Below, in pieces: positions 1 to 12,745 of a stretch of 64,000 bases of DNA (positions are counted from its first letter, which is position 1; each line of letters opens with the position of its first letter). A program made the translations under genes and the position numbers. The stretch is from Cryptomeria japonica (lineage: Eukaryota > Streptophyta > Pinopsida > Cupressales > Cupressaceae): assembly GCF_030272615.1 (NCBI RefSeq), contig NC_081415.1:421312257-421376256 (forward strand), given 5' to 3'. The notes beneath the pieces were generated by a model that searched no databases, was not told where the DNA came from, and saw nothing but the letters and a program-made list of their open reading frames with translations.

Positions 1-31
1 TTATCATCTTATTAAATGTCACTCACCCCCA

Positions 32-3000
32 TTGATCCAACAATGTTGGGGGTATTGGTATTCCTATATTAGTATAAATGGAGACATATTAGACACAAAC
101 ATCCTAATGGATGATCAAAGGGGTGGAAAATTATGGGCCATAGAGAATCATACCAAGATGATGCTATGTTATGAGGGTAATGAGTATTGTATTGATGGCA
201 CATATAGGCATATTCATTGCAAAAGGCCTTCTCAAACATGGATCCCATTTGAATCATTTACATGCAACTTGTGAAAGATGATTCCATAATGTGATGATTT
301 TAGGATGCATTTATATCGTGAATCAAAATGTGCCAATAAAAGACATGGGAAGGATAGAGGGTGAGGGAGAAGACTAGACTATTTGACTCAAAATAAACTC
401 AAAATAGTTGTTATGGTTTCAAATGCTAGCTAAAGATAAATAATGTAAGCTCTTTGGTGGGAAAAGACAAAGGTTGCTATACTTTCTATTAGAATGAGAT
501 CACTAAAGGAGAAGTTTTTGAATCGACTAAAAGGAAGGATGTATTTAGGTTTTGCAAGGATGTGTGTGAGGGACATAAACAATGAAAATTACAAGGTAAA
601 GATGCAGTTTGAGATTTTATCAAGGATATATTTCACAACCTGATGCATCCAAAGGCAACGAGAAAGTATAGTACATCCACTAAATCCCTTTATGAGATGA
701 TCAAGCTATGGGCATTTCCTAGATTACATAGCTTTATTAGCTTAAATCTAGATGGTCGTTCAATTTCTACAACTTTGAGGAAAGTTAGAAAGTCATTGGC
801 ATACATCCTAGGGGAACACGACTACATTTTTGAGGTAGTAGGAAAAGCGTATGCTTCTTATAAAACCAAACATGGTATAGATGGTCCAATTACTATCTAC
901 CTTACTGAAGATGAAACTGTTGTGAGAAAGTATGTTAGGTGGGTAGCAAAAAGTGATACATTGGTGGGTTTTTGTGGTAAGAAATAAGAACATCACTGTC
1001 AATCACATTTCTTGGTGATAGTTGGTGAGGGAGTTGCAAGCTTTGATATCAAAATAGATTATTTTAAGAACAATGTTATTGGCCACTATGCATGTGTTAT
1101 TATTGCAAACCCTTTACATGAAAATATTCCTCATTTGGTTGTGGTTTCTCATCCAACATGCAATAGGTTTAATGAATCTTGTTTTTGTCAACAATGGGAA
1201 AGAATAGAATTTTTTTAGAAGAGACATGTAAAAAATAATTTGGGACCTATTGTTGTTCATTCCTCAGATGGGGATAGTAGAAGAAGACAACTTATGTTGA
1301 TGGATTATTTTTCAATAGAGGGTATTCCATATCAAATTCCTTAGGAAGGGCAGAGACTAAGTGGGTTGTCCAATGGTTGCAATGTAATAGGATTGCATGA
1401 CCAGGACTACATCCACAATGACAAAAAGCTAGTGAATCCTTTATTTAGCGGTCAACAAGATTTGATTTTAGGAGAAGAGCTGATAAGTTTTAATCGTGTT
1501 AGGATGATTTATAACACTTTTAAAGTGGATGATCACAAGATTAAAAATGAAGATATAGAGAGGATAGATTGACAGAATTGGGGTTTGGCACAACGAATTG
1601 CTTTGAGGCATGTTCAGAGTTGTTTGAAGGAGATGGGAAGCACATCCACTAGAAGGGAAGAGAGAACACTAAGTAAAAAGACATATCTAAAGATTGTTGC
1701 CGACTACATTGAAAGTTTTATGTCTCAGAGTTTGACACTTTGGCAAAGAGTGTGAAATGCTTCACGAGTTCATCATTTCTTCACGTTATGGTTATGTTGG
1801 CTATGAAAATAATCTAATAATAATGTCAACAAAAATTTCATCAAAAGAGAGGCATATCAACACGTGAAATTTTTTTGCCACTTTGTAGTTTTGTTGTTAA
1901 GATTGTTTTGAGATCAATACTCTCACTTGCCATGTGTTTTGCACCTGACTAGGTCAAATCTATGTGAGAACTTCTTTAGCAAATTTGGTGGGATGGTTGG
2001 AGCAGAAAGGGCCTATGATTTCACGAACTTGCTTCACATTGTTGGAACCCTAAATAGAGTTGTAGAAGAAGAATGAAATCCCCAAGGGATTCATTTTAAT
2101 TAATATCATAAGAAGCAAGAATGTATCTAGAATAGATTGCACCAAGAAATGATACTAAACGTTAACATATTATCAAAGTATGATTCAATATATACAGATG
2201 ATAAAATTATAGAAGCCCTCAAGATAGGATTGAAGGATACATAAGATATTTTATCATCTCTTGGCATGCGACCAGAGAATCCCATAGAATCTTCTTGGTG
2301 GGTTAAACCATGGATAGAGGACCAAAATTATCCAACATTCCAAGTTGTGGATGAAGTAGCTGATGAATCTGCACCAACTCATCCCAACTCTATATTCCAA
2401 TCTATGTCTTTAGTGGCACACAATCATGGTGAATTGAAAATAATGGAAAGTGAGTGGAGGAATGAGTTAGATGAAATTTTAGATTACATTGATGAAAATG
2501 TTAAAAAAACTATAAAACTAGTGGTAGAGCGTGATGGTGAGAATATGTTCAAAGCTTGCTTGGTTAGTCAGTTGAATGGAAATTCGATGTTATCCAAAGA
2601 TACATTGACTAAAGTAAGGAATGGAGTCTACTTTAGGTGAGATGAGAGGGCCTCAATAAAGGGTGGTTCAATTAGCTTTGGAATTGGATCAAATTGCGGG
2701 GTGTTGTTTGAGAGCAATTCAATACCTCCCACTGAACCTGCTACAAGAAAAGGTGTTTATCAAAGTAGAAGACAAGGTGTTTCTTGTGGAACCTAGTACA
2801 TTGGAAGGGTTCAAAGAATATGGAGGAAGGATGGTAATAGGGTGTTTGATTACAATAATGGCATTGACCTTTTCGATAGGCCAGAAGGCTTAGAGCTTCA
2901 ATTATGTTGGTACAATAGAATAAAGTGGCAATGCATGTACAAGTATGATTTGACAAATCATGCTTTTGTGGAACTTGATTTTGTCATAGTAACAACCAAC

Positions 3001-3135
3001 TTATCTCACAATGCTAGGAATAATACATATAAATTAGAAGAAAGAGATCACAAGTTTTTTTCAAATTTTGTTAAAAATATAAACAAGGTGTATTTCCAAA
3101 ATATTCCACTTTCTTCTTCACTACTTCTTCACTAA
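32..3135 (+). pseudogene. Decayed DDE-transposase-like gene, family not identified
   Basis: Coding-like blocks in changing frames cover about 3.1 kb: 32-274, 643-987, 1012-1218, 1366-1740, about 1941-2076, 2266-2640 and 2842-3135. The block from 1366 continues through one TGA at about 1570 and contains DQDYIHN, KKLVNPLFSG and, after the stop, QNWGLAQRI. The block near 1950 reads SNLCENFFSKFGGMVGAER, which looks like the final acidic motif (E followed by aromatic residues) of a DDE-type transposase. The last block contains DRPEGLELQLCWYN and KLEERD. The motif order resembles a large group of transposon-encoded proteins seen in plants and animals, recalled only generally; P/THAP9-like or Kolobok-like are guesses. 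At least two nonsense codons and several frameshifts make it non-functional. The true start probably lies left of the window. No inverted termini were identified. Confidence 0.45.
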
Positions 3136-4727
3136 GTAATACCATATGTTAGATTGTTTAAATTTTATTTTTTATCAAATCTAATATTGGTTTTATAGTT
3201 TTTGGCTTCAGGTGCAGTGAATATTCTCGATGGTGAATGTTCGGGATAACTCAACCAATTTGTTGCTACCTACTTCTTGGTGTAAGTTTCTTTCACTAGC
3301 CATCATATTTTGTAGTGAAATGAAATTAGATAAAAGATAAAATATGTTATAAATAAAATTTCAATAAAAATTTGGGTCTCACATGGTGATCCAAATGTGT
3401 AGGTGCATGGGTTGATAAAAAATCGCATGTCATTCATGATGTCAATGGGGTTATCAAATCAAATTTAAAGGTGCTAGAAGGTCATCAATCAAACAACTTG
3501 GCACGGTGCATGCTTTATACAACTCTATAGACATTATATTTGCATTATTTAAAATTAGGGCAATGCCCTCTATGAACTTGAATGGAACCAATTAGGTTGT
3601 CCCATTACAAGTTGATTGTTATTGCTAACTATTGAAGGTAGATGCGAGTTTGTCTAGCCCTCTATTGCACCATTAATTTGTATCCTATTTCAACTTTGCA
3701 TAATAATAAAGAAATTGATAAATTGCAAAAGCTTCCTCATGGATTTGGTGTCTTTACTTAAGAATCACTATAAGTTGTGTCTACCTTGCTGCAATATAAT
3801 AACATAATTAATTTTTTTTCTTTGAAATAAACTTGCAATTTGTTGGTGTTTACAACTAATTGCTCCAAAAAATCTCTATGAGAGGCCGATCTAAATCTTT
3901 AAGACCCCGAATCAGTGGACCAACTGACAGAGTGCAGACTATGGATAAGGACGTAATCACATTCTCTACACTTAAGGCTTTGTAGGACCAATGTGGGTAT
4001 CCCTTATGGTAGAATTTTTAGTCTCTTCAGGTAGATATGATGCTACAACAGATATGTTCTCAGACTAGTATGTGAATCAATGATCCTTAACTTTATAGGA
4101 TGTGGCCTTCATCCATATGTAATTTTGATCACAATGAGAACGGAACTTTCCTAAAAATAAACTTGAAATAAAAAGCACTTATGAAATACAATGATTATTT
4201 GAAGTGTTTTGATGATTTTTTCTTCCTTTTACAGTTAGCAATACAATAGTATGACCAATGCCTTGTCCATTGGGATATGCACTAGACGAACCATTATTAC
4301 AATAGAAAGATGTGTATTCTCTGCAATGCCTTGGGTCTGGTATGGTTAATACCTGGTATCAGTCACAACAAAAGATGAATTTTTCAATTGCAACTCAATA
4401 CTTTCTTTCTACATAGAATCATTTTGAACAGAAATTAGCAAATTTTAATCTCCTACTTTAGAAGAAGTCAATATCCACTCAAACTCATTCAACACAGTAA
4501 AGAGATTTGAAATTAAAATCCTTGATTCTATTAACTCATATAATATTTTGGATCACATGCAAGATATAATAAAATATTTGAGATAAAAGAAAATACTAGT
4601 GATTTAATCAAGAAATACATCATCAGATATTTTCTAACCAAGAAGAAGGAAAAAAAATTAAGAATTCAAAATTTTAAAATTTCAAGTTTGGAAAGACATA
4701 GAAAAGGAAGAAGAAGGGATTAGAATT
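3136..4727. other. AT-rich stretch with no recognised feature
   Basis: I see no coding-like reading frame, LTR end, inverted repeat or clear tandem repeat here. The last ~150 bases run into the 3' end of the family X pseudogene that element A split. Confidence 0.5.
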
Positions 4728-4851
4728 CTCCAAATCCATGTTGTCTGAGGTCTTGAAGAGCCTTGAGGTGCTGCTGGTACTCTTTTTCTGCAATTTATGA
4801 TCTGGCTACCTTCATTCTGGACATACCATTGTCAAGTCTTGACAGGGAATC
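4728..4851 (-). pseudogene. Family X coiled-coil protein, C-terminal fragment (left of element A)
   Basis: On the minus strand this fragment reads on from the piece ending at 18044 once element A and one copy of its target repeat are ignored. It contains LDNGMSRMKVARS, a TGA/TAA-type stop, then IAEKEYQQHLKALQDLR and a final stop near 4728. The counterpart at about 56700-56830 has LEGMSQMEF and a similar helical run with Y, H, K and L at matching positions, so the two loci are homologous. The 4847-4851 GAATC versus 18039-18043 AAATC repeats fit a copia target duplication with one change. I do not recognise the protein. It is helical and charged and could be a retroelement Gag-like or accessory protein. 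Confidence 0.55.
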
Positions 4852-5602
4852 TGTTAGGATTCCCAAAGATACTGAGAGGGGGGGAGGGTGAATCAGTATC
4901 TAACCGATTAATGGATTAATCAAAAACTTATTAAATGAATTGCATGCCAAAACAGTGTATCGATAAACCAAAAATAATGCAGTAAATAAGATCAATAACC
5001 ACAACATAGAAAGCACACCATAACACAATATTTTTAACGAGGAAACTCAGTGTGGGAAAAACCTCGGTGGGATTTGTGACCCACAATATTCGCTCACTAG
5101 CCAATAAGTGAATATTACTTACAATAGGGGCCTGCACATGCAGGAAGGCCAACTGCCTAAAGCTCACTGCTTAAATACAAAAGGGAAGTCTCACTGACTT
5201 ACAAGAATGGATTATGTAAATCCAATATCATGTACTGTTTCGATTCAGCATCTGCTATGTCAGGTTCAGTACTGGTTTAAGCTCATACAACTTCCATAAA
5301 CCTTATTCCACAATCTACCTTAATATTTGCATCTACCTATTACATTCCATACATCCATTACTTACACAAATGATTTACAAGATCTCATACTTATATGAGT
5401 CCTTTTACAATTTGCCTTGTCGGCTTTACAAAAATATTTTACAATTAAATACAAAATAAAACCCTGTTCATTGGGGTGTCGGTAAACATCTTTGCCGATG
5501 CCGCTGTCGGTGCCTACGGGTGCCATAGGATTGTAAGGTTGCCATCAATGACAATACTTTAAATCACCTACAATTTCTCATTGGAGTGTGCATTTTCCAA
5601 CA
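4852..5602 (-). repeat. Element A, left (3') LTR
   Basis: It runs from TGTTAGGATT to TTTTCCAACA and matches 17311-18038 along its length, with many scattered differences. Near its left edge GATACT (4868-4873) can pair with AGTATC (4895-4900) around a G-rich loop. The right edge is followed by ATCTCCCCCTTT, the complement of the polypurine tract. Confidence 0.85.
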
Positions 5603-5785
5603 ATCTCCCCCTTTGGATTTGATGGCAACACTCATGAGAAAAAGCCAAAATTGTATCCAAAAAGTGTTGTCCAAAAATCTTACCAAAAATCAAAACTGTG
5701 TTCTCCCCTTGAGCAGATGATCTCTTTTGTCAATCATTTTTCTCATCCTCTACTACTCCCCCTTTGGCATCAATGACAAAGGTTG
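5603..5785 (-). promoter_or_regulatory. Element A polypurine tract and 3' non-coding spacer
   Basis: ATCTCCCCCTTTGG directly follows the LTR; on the element strand this is AAAGGGGGAGAT, the plus-strand DNA primer site. Further C-rich/T-rich copies occur at about 5701 and 5752, the last being CTCCCCCTTTGGCAT. No coding sequence is seen. Confidence 0.7.
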
Positions 5786-8700
5786 TCATTCAATGTCAAT
5801 TGAGTGTAGTTCCTGTCTAGATCCCTGTAACCGGTTGGTTACAATCTCATACAGATCCGCTAATGCAAAATTTAGGTTGTTATAGAACCTCTCACTATCC
5901 TTTAGTGTTGCTTCTATCCTTTGGATTGTACCGATGAGTATGTGCATTTTCTCTTCCGGTGTCTTAAGTCCTAGAACAAGAGTCTTACAAATCTCTTTTC
6001 TCAAAGAGATGAGAATATCTAGTTTAGGACCTAGTCTGCATTTCAATTCTTTTACCTTAAACTTTAATCTCTCCTTATCTTTTTCAATTTTTTCAATTGT
6101 CTCTTCATAGCCAGTAATTTTATGTTCTACTACCGATATGGAGTCTGATGAACCTATTAAATTATCAATAATATTATTGATTTTCTTCTGTGCTTTGCTA
6201 ATCTCTGTATCTATATCCTCTATCAAAATGTTTGTCTTACATGTATCTCTATACAATTTCTTGAAGTCCAAAATTGTCTTTCCTAGTGCTGGTAATAATG
6301 TATCAATATGTTCCTTACTCTTCTTTACTGTCTCCTCAAAGAATTTTTCCTTCTCTTTATTTATTTTCTCTCTAAAAGTCTCCTCAATGATCTGATCAGT
6401 TGTTAGTAGGTTGTTGGTTATGTACTTAGACAATGTGTCTAATTGACTTAAAGAATCTTTGTTTTCTATGTTACACTTGGGTGCAATCATCTTCAAAATT
6501 GGTATGGTGTCATTAGTTGCCTTATATGCAAGTGTATTGCAGTCAGTTATTTTCTTAATTGAATCAAGCAATACCTCTGTTACATTGATTGGCCAGAATT
6601 TTTTCAGTGAAGAATCAGATGATTGACCAACTGCCTTACTGATCTGGAATCCACTGGTGAGAGGAACCTCTTTTCTTATGTTGACCTCTAGTAGGTTAGT
6701 TTGAGTCTGCATTTCTACTAGCAAGGGTTTAAGTTTCTCAGTTGTTTTTGGTGGTACAGTCTCTGCATTAACCTTTACCTCATCCTTCTTCTCTTCTGAT
6801 TTCTCAGTGTGTACCTCAGTCTATTTCTCAGAGCTTTCCCCTGCCAGTTTCTCTGATTGTGACTCTGTGTTTTCTACCTATTTCTCTGTGTTTACCTCTG
6901 AATTGTCTACAGCCAGTATCTCAACAAATTTTTCAGTGCTATCAGTTGGCGGTTGCTCAGTATGTAGATCAGTCTTTCCAGTAACCAGGGGATCAGTTGA
7001 TTGTTCAGTTTGTTGCTCAACCCCAATTTCAATATTGCCAACTGTGTCCTCAACAGTTGTCTCAACTGTAATGTCTTCTACCGGTGGCTCAGTTGCCACA
7101 TCTCTCTTCTTAGTTGTCTCCTTATCAACTACAGTGTTCACTTCCTGTGTGTCAATATTCATTGTAAACAACACCTCTGAATCAGGATTTGTGTCCTCAT
7201 GTGTTGTCTCCATACTCTCAATATTATCTATTACCGGTGGTGTATCAACAGTTTGTGCCAATGGAGTATCAGAAGGAGGGGGCAAGTTATCTGTTATTTT
7301 TATGCTCGAAGGTCCACCTACCTTACCTTTACCTTTATCCTTTTCCTTTTGATATACTTTAAAAGTCTTTGGTTGTTTAAGCTCTTCTTGTTTTTCTTTC
7401 TCAACAAAGAATATATCCCACTTGTCTGTTGTTTCTTCTGATATCTCATTGACTCTGCCAGCCATTAATGCTACATGTCGGTGACCAGTTGAAAATATTA
7501 TCTGATTTGCCTCACTTATTAATTCATCAATCTCGTGTTGAATTCACTGGGTGAACTGCAAGTAGTTTTTCTATCTTCATATTTTTATCTAGTTCAACAA
7601 TTTATACTCTTCTTGCTTCTAACCTTCTATACAAGTCATTAGGTAAATCATCTACATCCTCAATCAAAAATTTCTTGTAGATATCCAAGTGTAGGATAAC
7701 ACTATTTTCTATGCTTTCTTTTTCTTCATTTGAAAATGTGTTGTACAACTTGCTAATGTTTGATAAGTTACCATCTTCAGTTATTTCATGTAGAAGATTG
7801 TCAAGTGGAGGAACAACTTGTTTTACTTTCTTCTTTCTTGGAGTCATCTTCTTTGTCGAAGGCCTAATTGTCGGTTGTTTCTATCTTGTTCTCTTAGGTG
7901 TAGGAGCGCGTACCGGTGAAGGTTTTCTTTTTCTTACTACCCTTTTAAACTCTGTCGGTATTTCACTGTCAGAGGAGGTACCAACTGGTGAAAGATGGGT
8001 TTCCAGTTGTAATCCTTCTAAGTCACTCTCCTTAATACCATTTTTGTTCAATATGTCTTCCTTGATTGAACTTTTCTTTCAATTGTTTTCACATTTCCAA
8101 ATACTTCCTCTGTTGGTTCTTTAGGGGCTTCTAGAAGTGCTTTTGCATAAGTCTCTAATATGTTCTCATCAGCCTCATATCCCATTTTTGTAACCCAAAC
8201 AGTCCTCGGAACCACTGCCTCCACCCAAAATTTCATCTTTCTTTATAACAAAGCATATTTCCTTTTGATACTTATCAACTATAGCTTGAGATAGCCTTAT
8301 CCTGGTTTTCATCCTAGCCTTTAGTGCCTAAAAATGTTCATTTATGTTCTTATCCCTATCATCACCCATGTTGTTTAGAATATCTAGAAGTTGTTTTCCT
8401 ACCGGTATGTCAAATCCAAAATCTTTTCTACCAATACCGGGAACTTCCTTGGTGATATATAGCAATAAGCATACAATTAAGCTGCCAAATCTGAATGTCC
8501 CTTTCTTGTCCCCTTTGATTTTCTTCAAATTGTCTATTAGCTCATCTTTTAACCATTTGCATATGTCAATTGCATTATTGTTTACCATGTCATAAGCACT
8601 TTTGATACATAAGCTAGAAACAGAGTTTAATCTATTGGCATGTGTAACTTTGTATCCAATAATCATGCTAATGAATTTTACATTGATATCCTTTACATCA

Positions 8701-8991
8701 TTGACTCTCAAGGATCTCTTATCAAAGGTTGTGCCGGTTAAGGTTATTACAGTTTCATTTGGAACCTTTTTAGTTTTGTCGGGCCTGCTACCAGTGGAAG
8801 GTAAGCCTGTCACTACCATAACTGCTTCTTTTGTTATCTTGTGAATGGAATCCAACCAAAATAATTCCCCATGCACTCTTCTTAACACAATCCTTATAAC
8901 ATCCTTTGGAAAATCAGGGATACTAAGAATCTCCACAAAACCTAGGGTTTCAACTATCTTATGTTCTGGTTTCACATTTCCACTTTCATCA
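5786..8991 (-). pseudogene. Element A second ORF, main part: unrecognised helical protein
   Basis: This continues the frame that begins at 15824 and is split by element B. The first block (8991-8328) is a well-kept ~220-residue domain including ELFWLDSIHKITKEA, VVTGLP and RFGSLIVCLLLYI. The tryptophan/leucine motif followed by a TGLP turn is typical of plant retroelement-associated proteins of unknown function, by general recollection. Next come 8236-8048; a basic block at 7847-7602 starting MTPRKKKVKQ, a possible nuclear signal; a Thr/Glu/Val-rich linker at 7465-6878; and a 312-residue charged, helical, coiled-coil-like block at 6724-5786. Joins at about 8240, 7850-8050 and 7470-7600 need frameshifts, and there are several stops. 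It is not a polymerase or integrase. A structural or nucleic-acid-binding role is only inference. Confidence 0.6.
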
Positions 8992-8996
8992 CATAT

Positions 8997-10572
8997 TATT
9001 AGGTCCCGGAGACAACTAAGAGGGGGGGGGGGGTGAATCAGTTGTCAAATAAATTTAAACCAAAAAAAACTTAACCAACTTAATGCTTAATACCGGTAAA
9101 CCAGTTCAACATGTTGGTAGATGGTTTTAACATTTAATTGCTATACTGGTAAGTATTAGTGCATGAAACATAAACACAAAGTCATCCACAACACATAACA
9201 CCAATATTTGTATGTGGAAACCCTGTAAGGGGAAAAACCACGGTGGGAAACCTTACCCACAATCAGATGATACTACTACAGATAGTAAGTGTACATAAAT
9301 GGGGTCTGCAAATGCAGAAAGGCCAACAGCCTAGATCTCACTACTCAATCACAAAATGGGAGTCACACTGACTACAGTTGGATGGTTAAATCCAATAAGA
9401 ATGTACTGCACAAAATGGCATCTTCATATGCTGGATTCAGTACTGGTGTAATGTTGATATGCTTTCACAAAAACCTAGCTTCACCTTCAAATGATGTCTT
9501 CATGTATAGCTCTTCTTAAACTCGCATATACCTTCACACAATCCTTTTTCGCATTCTACATTTGATCTTACAAATAAGATCTTACATTTATACCATAACC
9601 TAAGACCAACTTTAGTAGGTTGGCTCTACAAGATATTACAATAAAAACATTTTACAAACAATATAATATCGATGCAATAACCAATTGAACATGTCGGATT
9701 AATGCATTTACAACAATAATTAATCATCTCCATAGCATGCCATGCTGATCTGGAAAAGATAAACATGTCGGTGTAACCCTAGACCTATTTGCCAGTAACA
9801 GCAAATATGCAACTATGAATATACCAATGAACAAAACTCCAGAACAAGATGTTCAGATGATGTCTTCGACATAACCATGTGTCTTCCATGCCATTCCAAG
9901 TGTCAGTGATCATTATATCTTGTCGGTGTGCCATATACCAGTAACTGTGCAATAGTTACTTGCTTGTCGGTGAATGTTAGAAATTAGGATCTAAGGATAC
10001 TAATCATTATAAACAAGATTATAAGGTAAATGAAATATGAAACATACACGCAAAATGTACACATTAAACAAGATATACATGGGGAAAACCCTTTCGGGTA
10101 AAAAACCCCATAAAGCATCATTTAATTAAAACACTTACAAATATAGTCTATAATAAAATAGACATGAACCTGGGGACACTCCTCCAATACTTCCACATGG
10201 CCAATAATACCTCATATGCATAGTGATACAACTCACCATAAAGCTCCAAATTCACACCCTTCTCAAATGAGAGAGAACCTCCTTAAATATAGGAGGAAGG
10301 GTGACTTCACTAGTCACACCTTTTCAATAACCCCCACTTATAAATAATTAATAATCTAATAGTTATTAGATTATAATTATTTCAAATGGGATATGCTTAT
10401 AAAGCATATAATATATAAGGTTTTATAACCTTATATTAGAACATTATATATAAATGTTATAAGGATGTGATCCCTAATAACATTATGTTCTAACAATGTT
10501 GTTGGATCTCCAAAGTGCTAGTGTTTTAGTAGGTGTTGACATCAATGACAAAACCATACCAAAATACCAACA
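8997..10572 (-). repeat. Element B, left (3') LTR carrying a solo LTR
   Basis: It matches the right LTR over its ends. It differs by a 521-bp insertion (9975-10495), and by 461 bp (9111-9571) that are present here but missing from the right copy. The stem GACAACT (9011-9017) / AGTTGTC (9040-9046) surrounds a run of 12 G. The LTR is followed by ATCTCCCCCTTTGG, the polypurine tract complement. Confidence 0.85.
9975..10495 (-). repeat. Solo LTR inserted in element B's left LTR
   Basis: 521 bp absent from the other B LTR. The ends are TGTTAGAA and TTCTAACA. The uninterrupted site near 15510 reads GGTGAATGTTGCTGG; here the left flank is GGTGAA and the right flank ATGTTGTTGG. A 5-bp ATGTT target copy is visible on the right (10496-10500). 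The left copy appears merged with the LTR start through loss of one TGTT from TGTTTGTT. On the minus strand CTATATTTAAGG near 10290 may be its TATA box. Confidence 0.7.
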
Positions 10573-10960
10573 ATCTCCCCCTTTGGCATTGATGGCAACA
10601 CAAGATGGAAAAACCATCAAAGTGCCAAAACAGAAATGCCAAGTATCAAAAACCAACAATCTCCAAAAAGATCATAACCAGAAATCAGAGAGTAATAATC
10701 TCTCCTAAACAACAATCTCTCCCCTTGGGAGCAACATGTGTTTTCCAAAGTTTTTCAATACCAATCTCTCCAAAAGATAATGTGTTTTTCCATATATATC
10801 TCTCCCCCTTTGACATCAAATGCCAAAGTTACAATAAAACCAAGTTCATATACAAAATACCAACCAATTTAATATACCAACTACTCCCCCTGAGAAGTAG
10901 CTTCCTCATCAAAGACTGGAATAAAAGATTTCTTTGTTAATTTTGTCAATTGATGACAAT
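10573..10960 (-). promoter_or_regulatory. Element B polypurine tracts and 3' spacer
   Basis: The polypurine tract lies beside the LTR at 10573-10584. Three more C/T-rich tracts follow inward at about 10717, 10799 (CTCCCCCTTTGACATC) and 10886. No protein-coding signal is seen apart from the very end of RNase H. Confidence 0.6.
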
Positions 10961-12745
10961 CATCAACTATCTAAGTCTCTACCGATGGTGGCATGACTCC
11001 AAGCTAATCTCTGATATATTCAAAAGTCTCCTTAGGCAAAGGTTTAGTGAGAATATCTGCAATCTACTCTTTAGTATTCACATAAACTAGTTTTATCTCC
11101 TTAGCTTCAACTTTTTCCCTTAGAAAATTTAGTTTGATAGAAACATGTTTGGTTTTAGAATGTAATACCGGATTCTTAGATATATCAATTGCTGCAGTGT
11201 TATCACAATAGATAGTAATAGGTTCCTTGTATTTTACCTTTATATCTTTTAACATTTGCTTTAAGTCATAGTACCTGTGTACAGTTAGTTGCTGCTGCAA
11301 CATATTCTGATTCTGCTGTTGATAAAGATGTACAACTTTGTTTCTTACTTAACCAGTCTGTTTCCAAGAAAGAATGTTCCACTGGTGGTGCTTTTCCTAT
11401 CATCCACATCTCCTGCCCAATTTGCATCTGTGTATGCACATAATTCAAAGTTTTCATCTCTAGGATACCATAATCCAAGATTGATAGTGCCTTGTAAGTA
11501 CCAGAAAATCCTTTTTGCTGCCGACTCATGATTTTCTCTAGGATTACTTTGAAATATTGAAACAATACATATTGCATTCATAATATCAGGTCTGGTTTGT
11601 GTCAAATACAGTAAACCTCTTATCATAGATTTGTATCTAGTTGGATTAACAGGTGTAGATTCATCCCTTTGTGATAATTTGTCATTTGTTGTCATAGGTG
11701 TGCTTACTGGTTTAGAGTTCTCCATCCCAAATTTCTTTAGTAACTCTTTTAAGTATTTGGACTGACTCAAGAATATATCTTTATCAGTCTGTGAAATCTG
11801 CAATCCTAAAAAAAATTTTACTTCTCCAATCATAGACATTTTAAATTCTTGTTGCATTTTAATAGAAAATTTCTTACATAATCCATCTTCTCCTCCAAAG
11901 ATTATATCATCAACAAATACTTCTATAATAAAGATGTCATCATTAGTTACTTTATAATATAAATTGTTGTTTGCATTTCCTTTAGTAAAAACTATCTTTA
12001 AAAGATACTTATCCAATCTTGCATACCAAGCTCTTGGGGCTTGTTTTAGTCCATACAAAGCTTTTCTTAACCTGCATACCATATCATTGTCATCTGTCAA
12101 AGAAAATCCATCAGGTTGTTCAATGTATACTTCCTCTTCAAGATCTCCATTCAAAAATGCACATTTAATATCCATTTGATAAACTTTGTAGTTCTTGTGT
12201 GCTGCAAAAGCCAAAAATAATTTGACTGCCTCAATTCTAGCTACCAGTGCAAAGGTTTCATTGTAACCAACTCCTTCTTTCTAAGAATATCCCTTACACA
12301 CTAGTCTTGCTTTATTTCTGACAACCTTACCATCTTCATTAAGTTTGTTTCTAAATACCCATTTGGTTCCAATTACATTTTTATCTTTAGGCCGGGGAAC
12401 TAATGTCCAAGTGTTGTTTTTCTCAATTTGTTCTAATTCTTCTTCCATAGCTTTAATCCAAAATTTATCTTCACATGCCTCATTAACAGATGATGGTTCA
12501 ATTTGAGAAATAAGACATACCTCTTCATTTGCCAATCTTCCTCTTGTCATAACTCCTTTAAACTTGTTTCCAATTATCTGATCTTCAGAATGATTCAGTC
12601 TTACATACCAGGGTGTCTTAGTTTGTTGTTGTTCCTCAATTACTGTGGAATCCTCAGAAGGTACCGGGGTAACTGGATCTTCATTATGTACCAGTGGATT
12701 TAGAGTAGGTTCATTTTTCAAAATTTCTGTTGCCGGTTCAGAGTC
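10961..12745 (-). pseudogene. Element B reverse transcriptase and RNase H, copia type
   Basis: The domain starts with a linker containing KAMEEELEQIEKNNTW, LVPRPKDKNVIGTKW and [10 protein letters not shown], the usual N-terminal part of a copia reverse transcriptase. After a stop at about 12280 the palm continues: [29 protein letters not shown], then FVDDIIFG, a variant of the catalytic YVDD. RNase H follows, with CAYTDANWAGDVDDRKST, IYCDNTAAI and HSKTKHVSI. A frameshift near 11350 and stops near 11066 and 10995 break the C-terminal end, where IADILTKPLPKE marks the normal end of copia RNase H. The frame is a continuation of the integrase ORF as in one copia polyprotein. Confidence 0.85.

Noticed and set aside
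6807-7352. Plus-strand Ser/Thr/Val-rich ORF opposite the element A second ORF
   Set aside because: It is the mirror of the Glu/Thr-rich linker on the coding (minus) strand, and no motif supports the plus strand.
9020-9035. Run of 12 G as a G-quadruplex
   Set aside because: A single run without four spaced tracts. The paired flanks make a hairpin a better reading.
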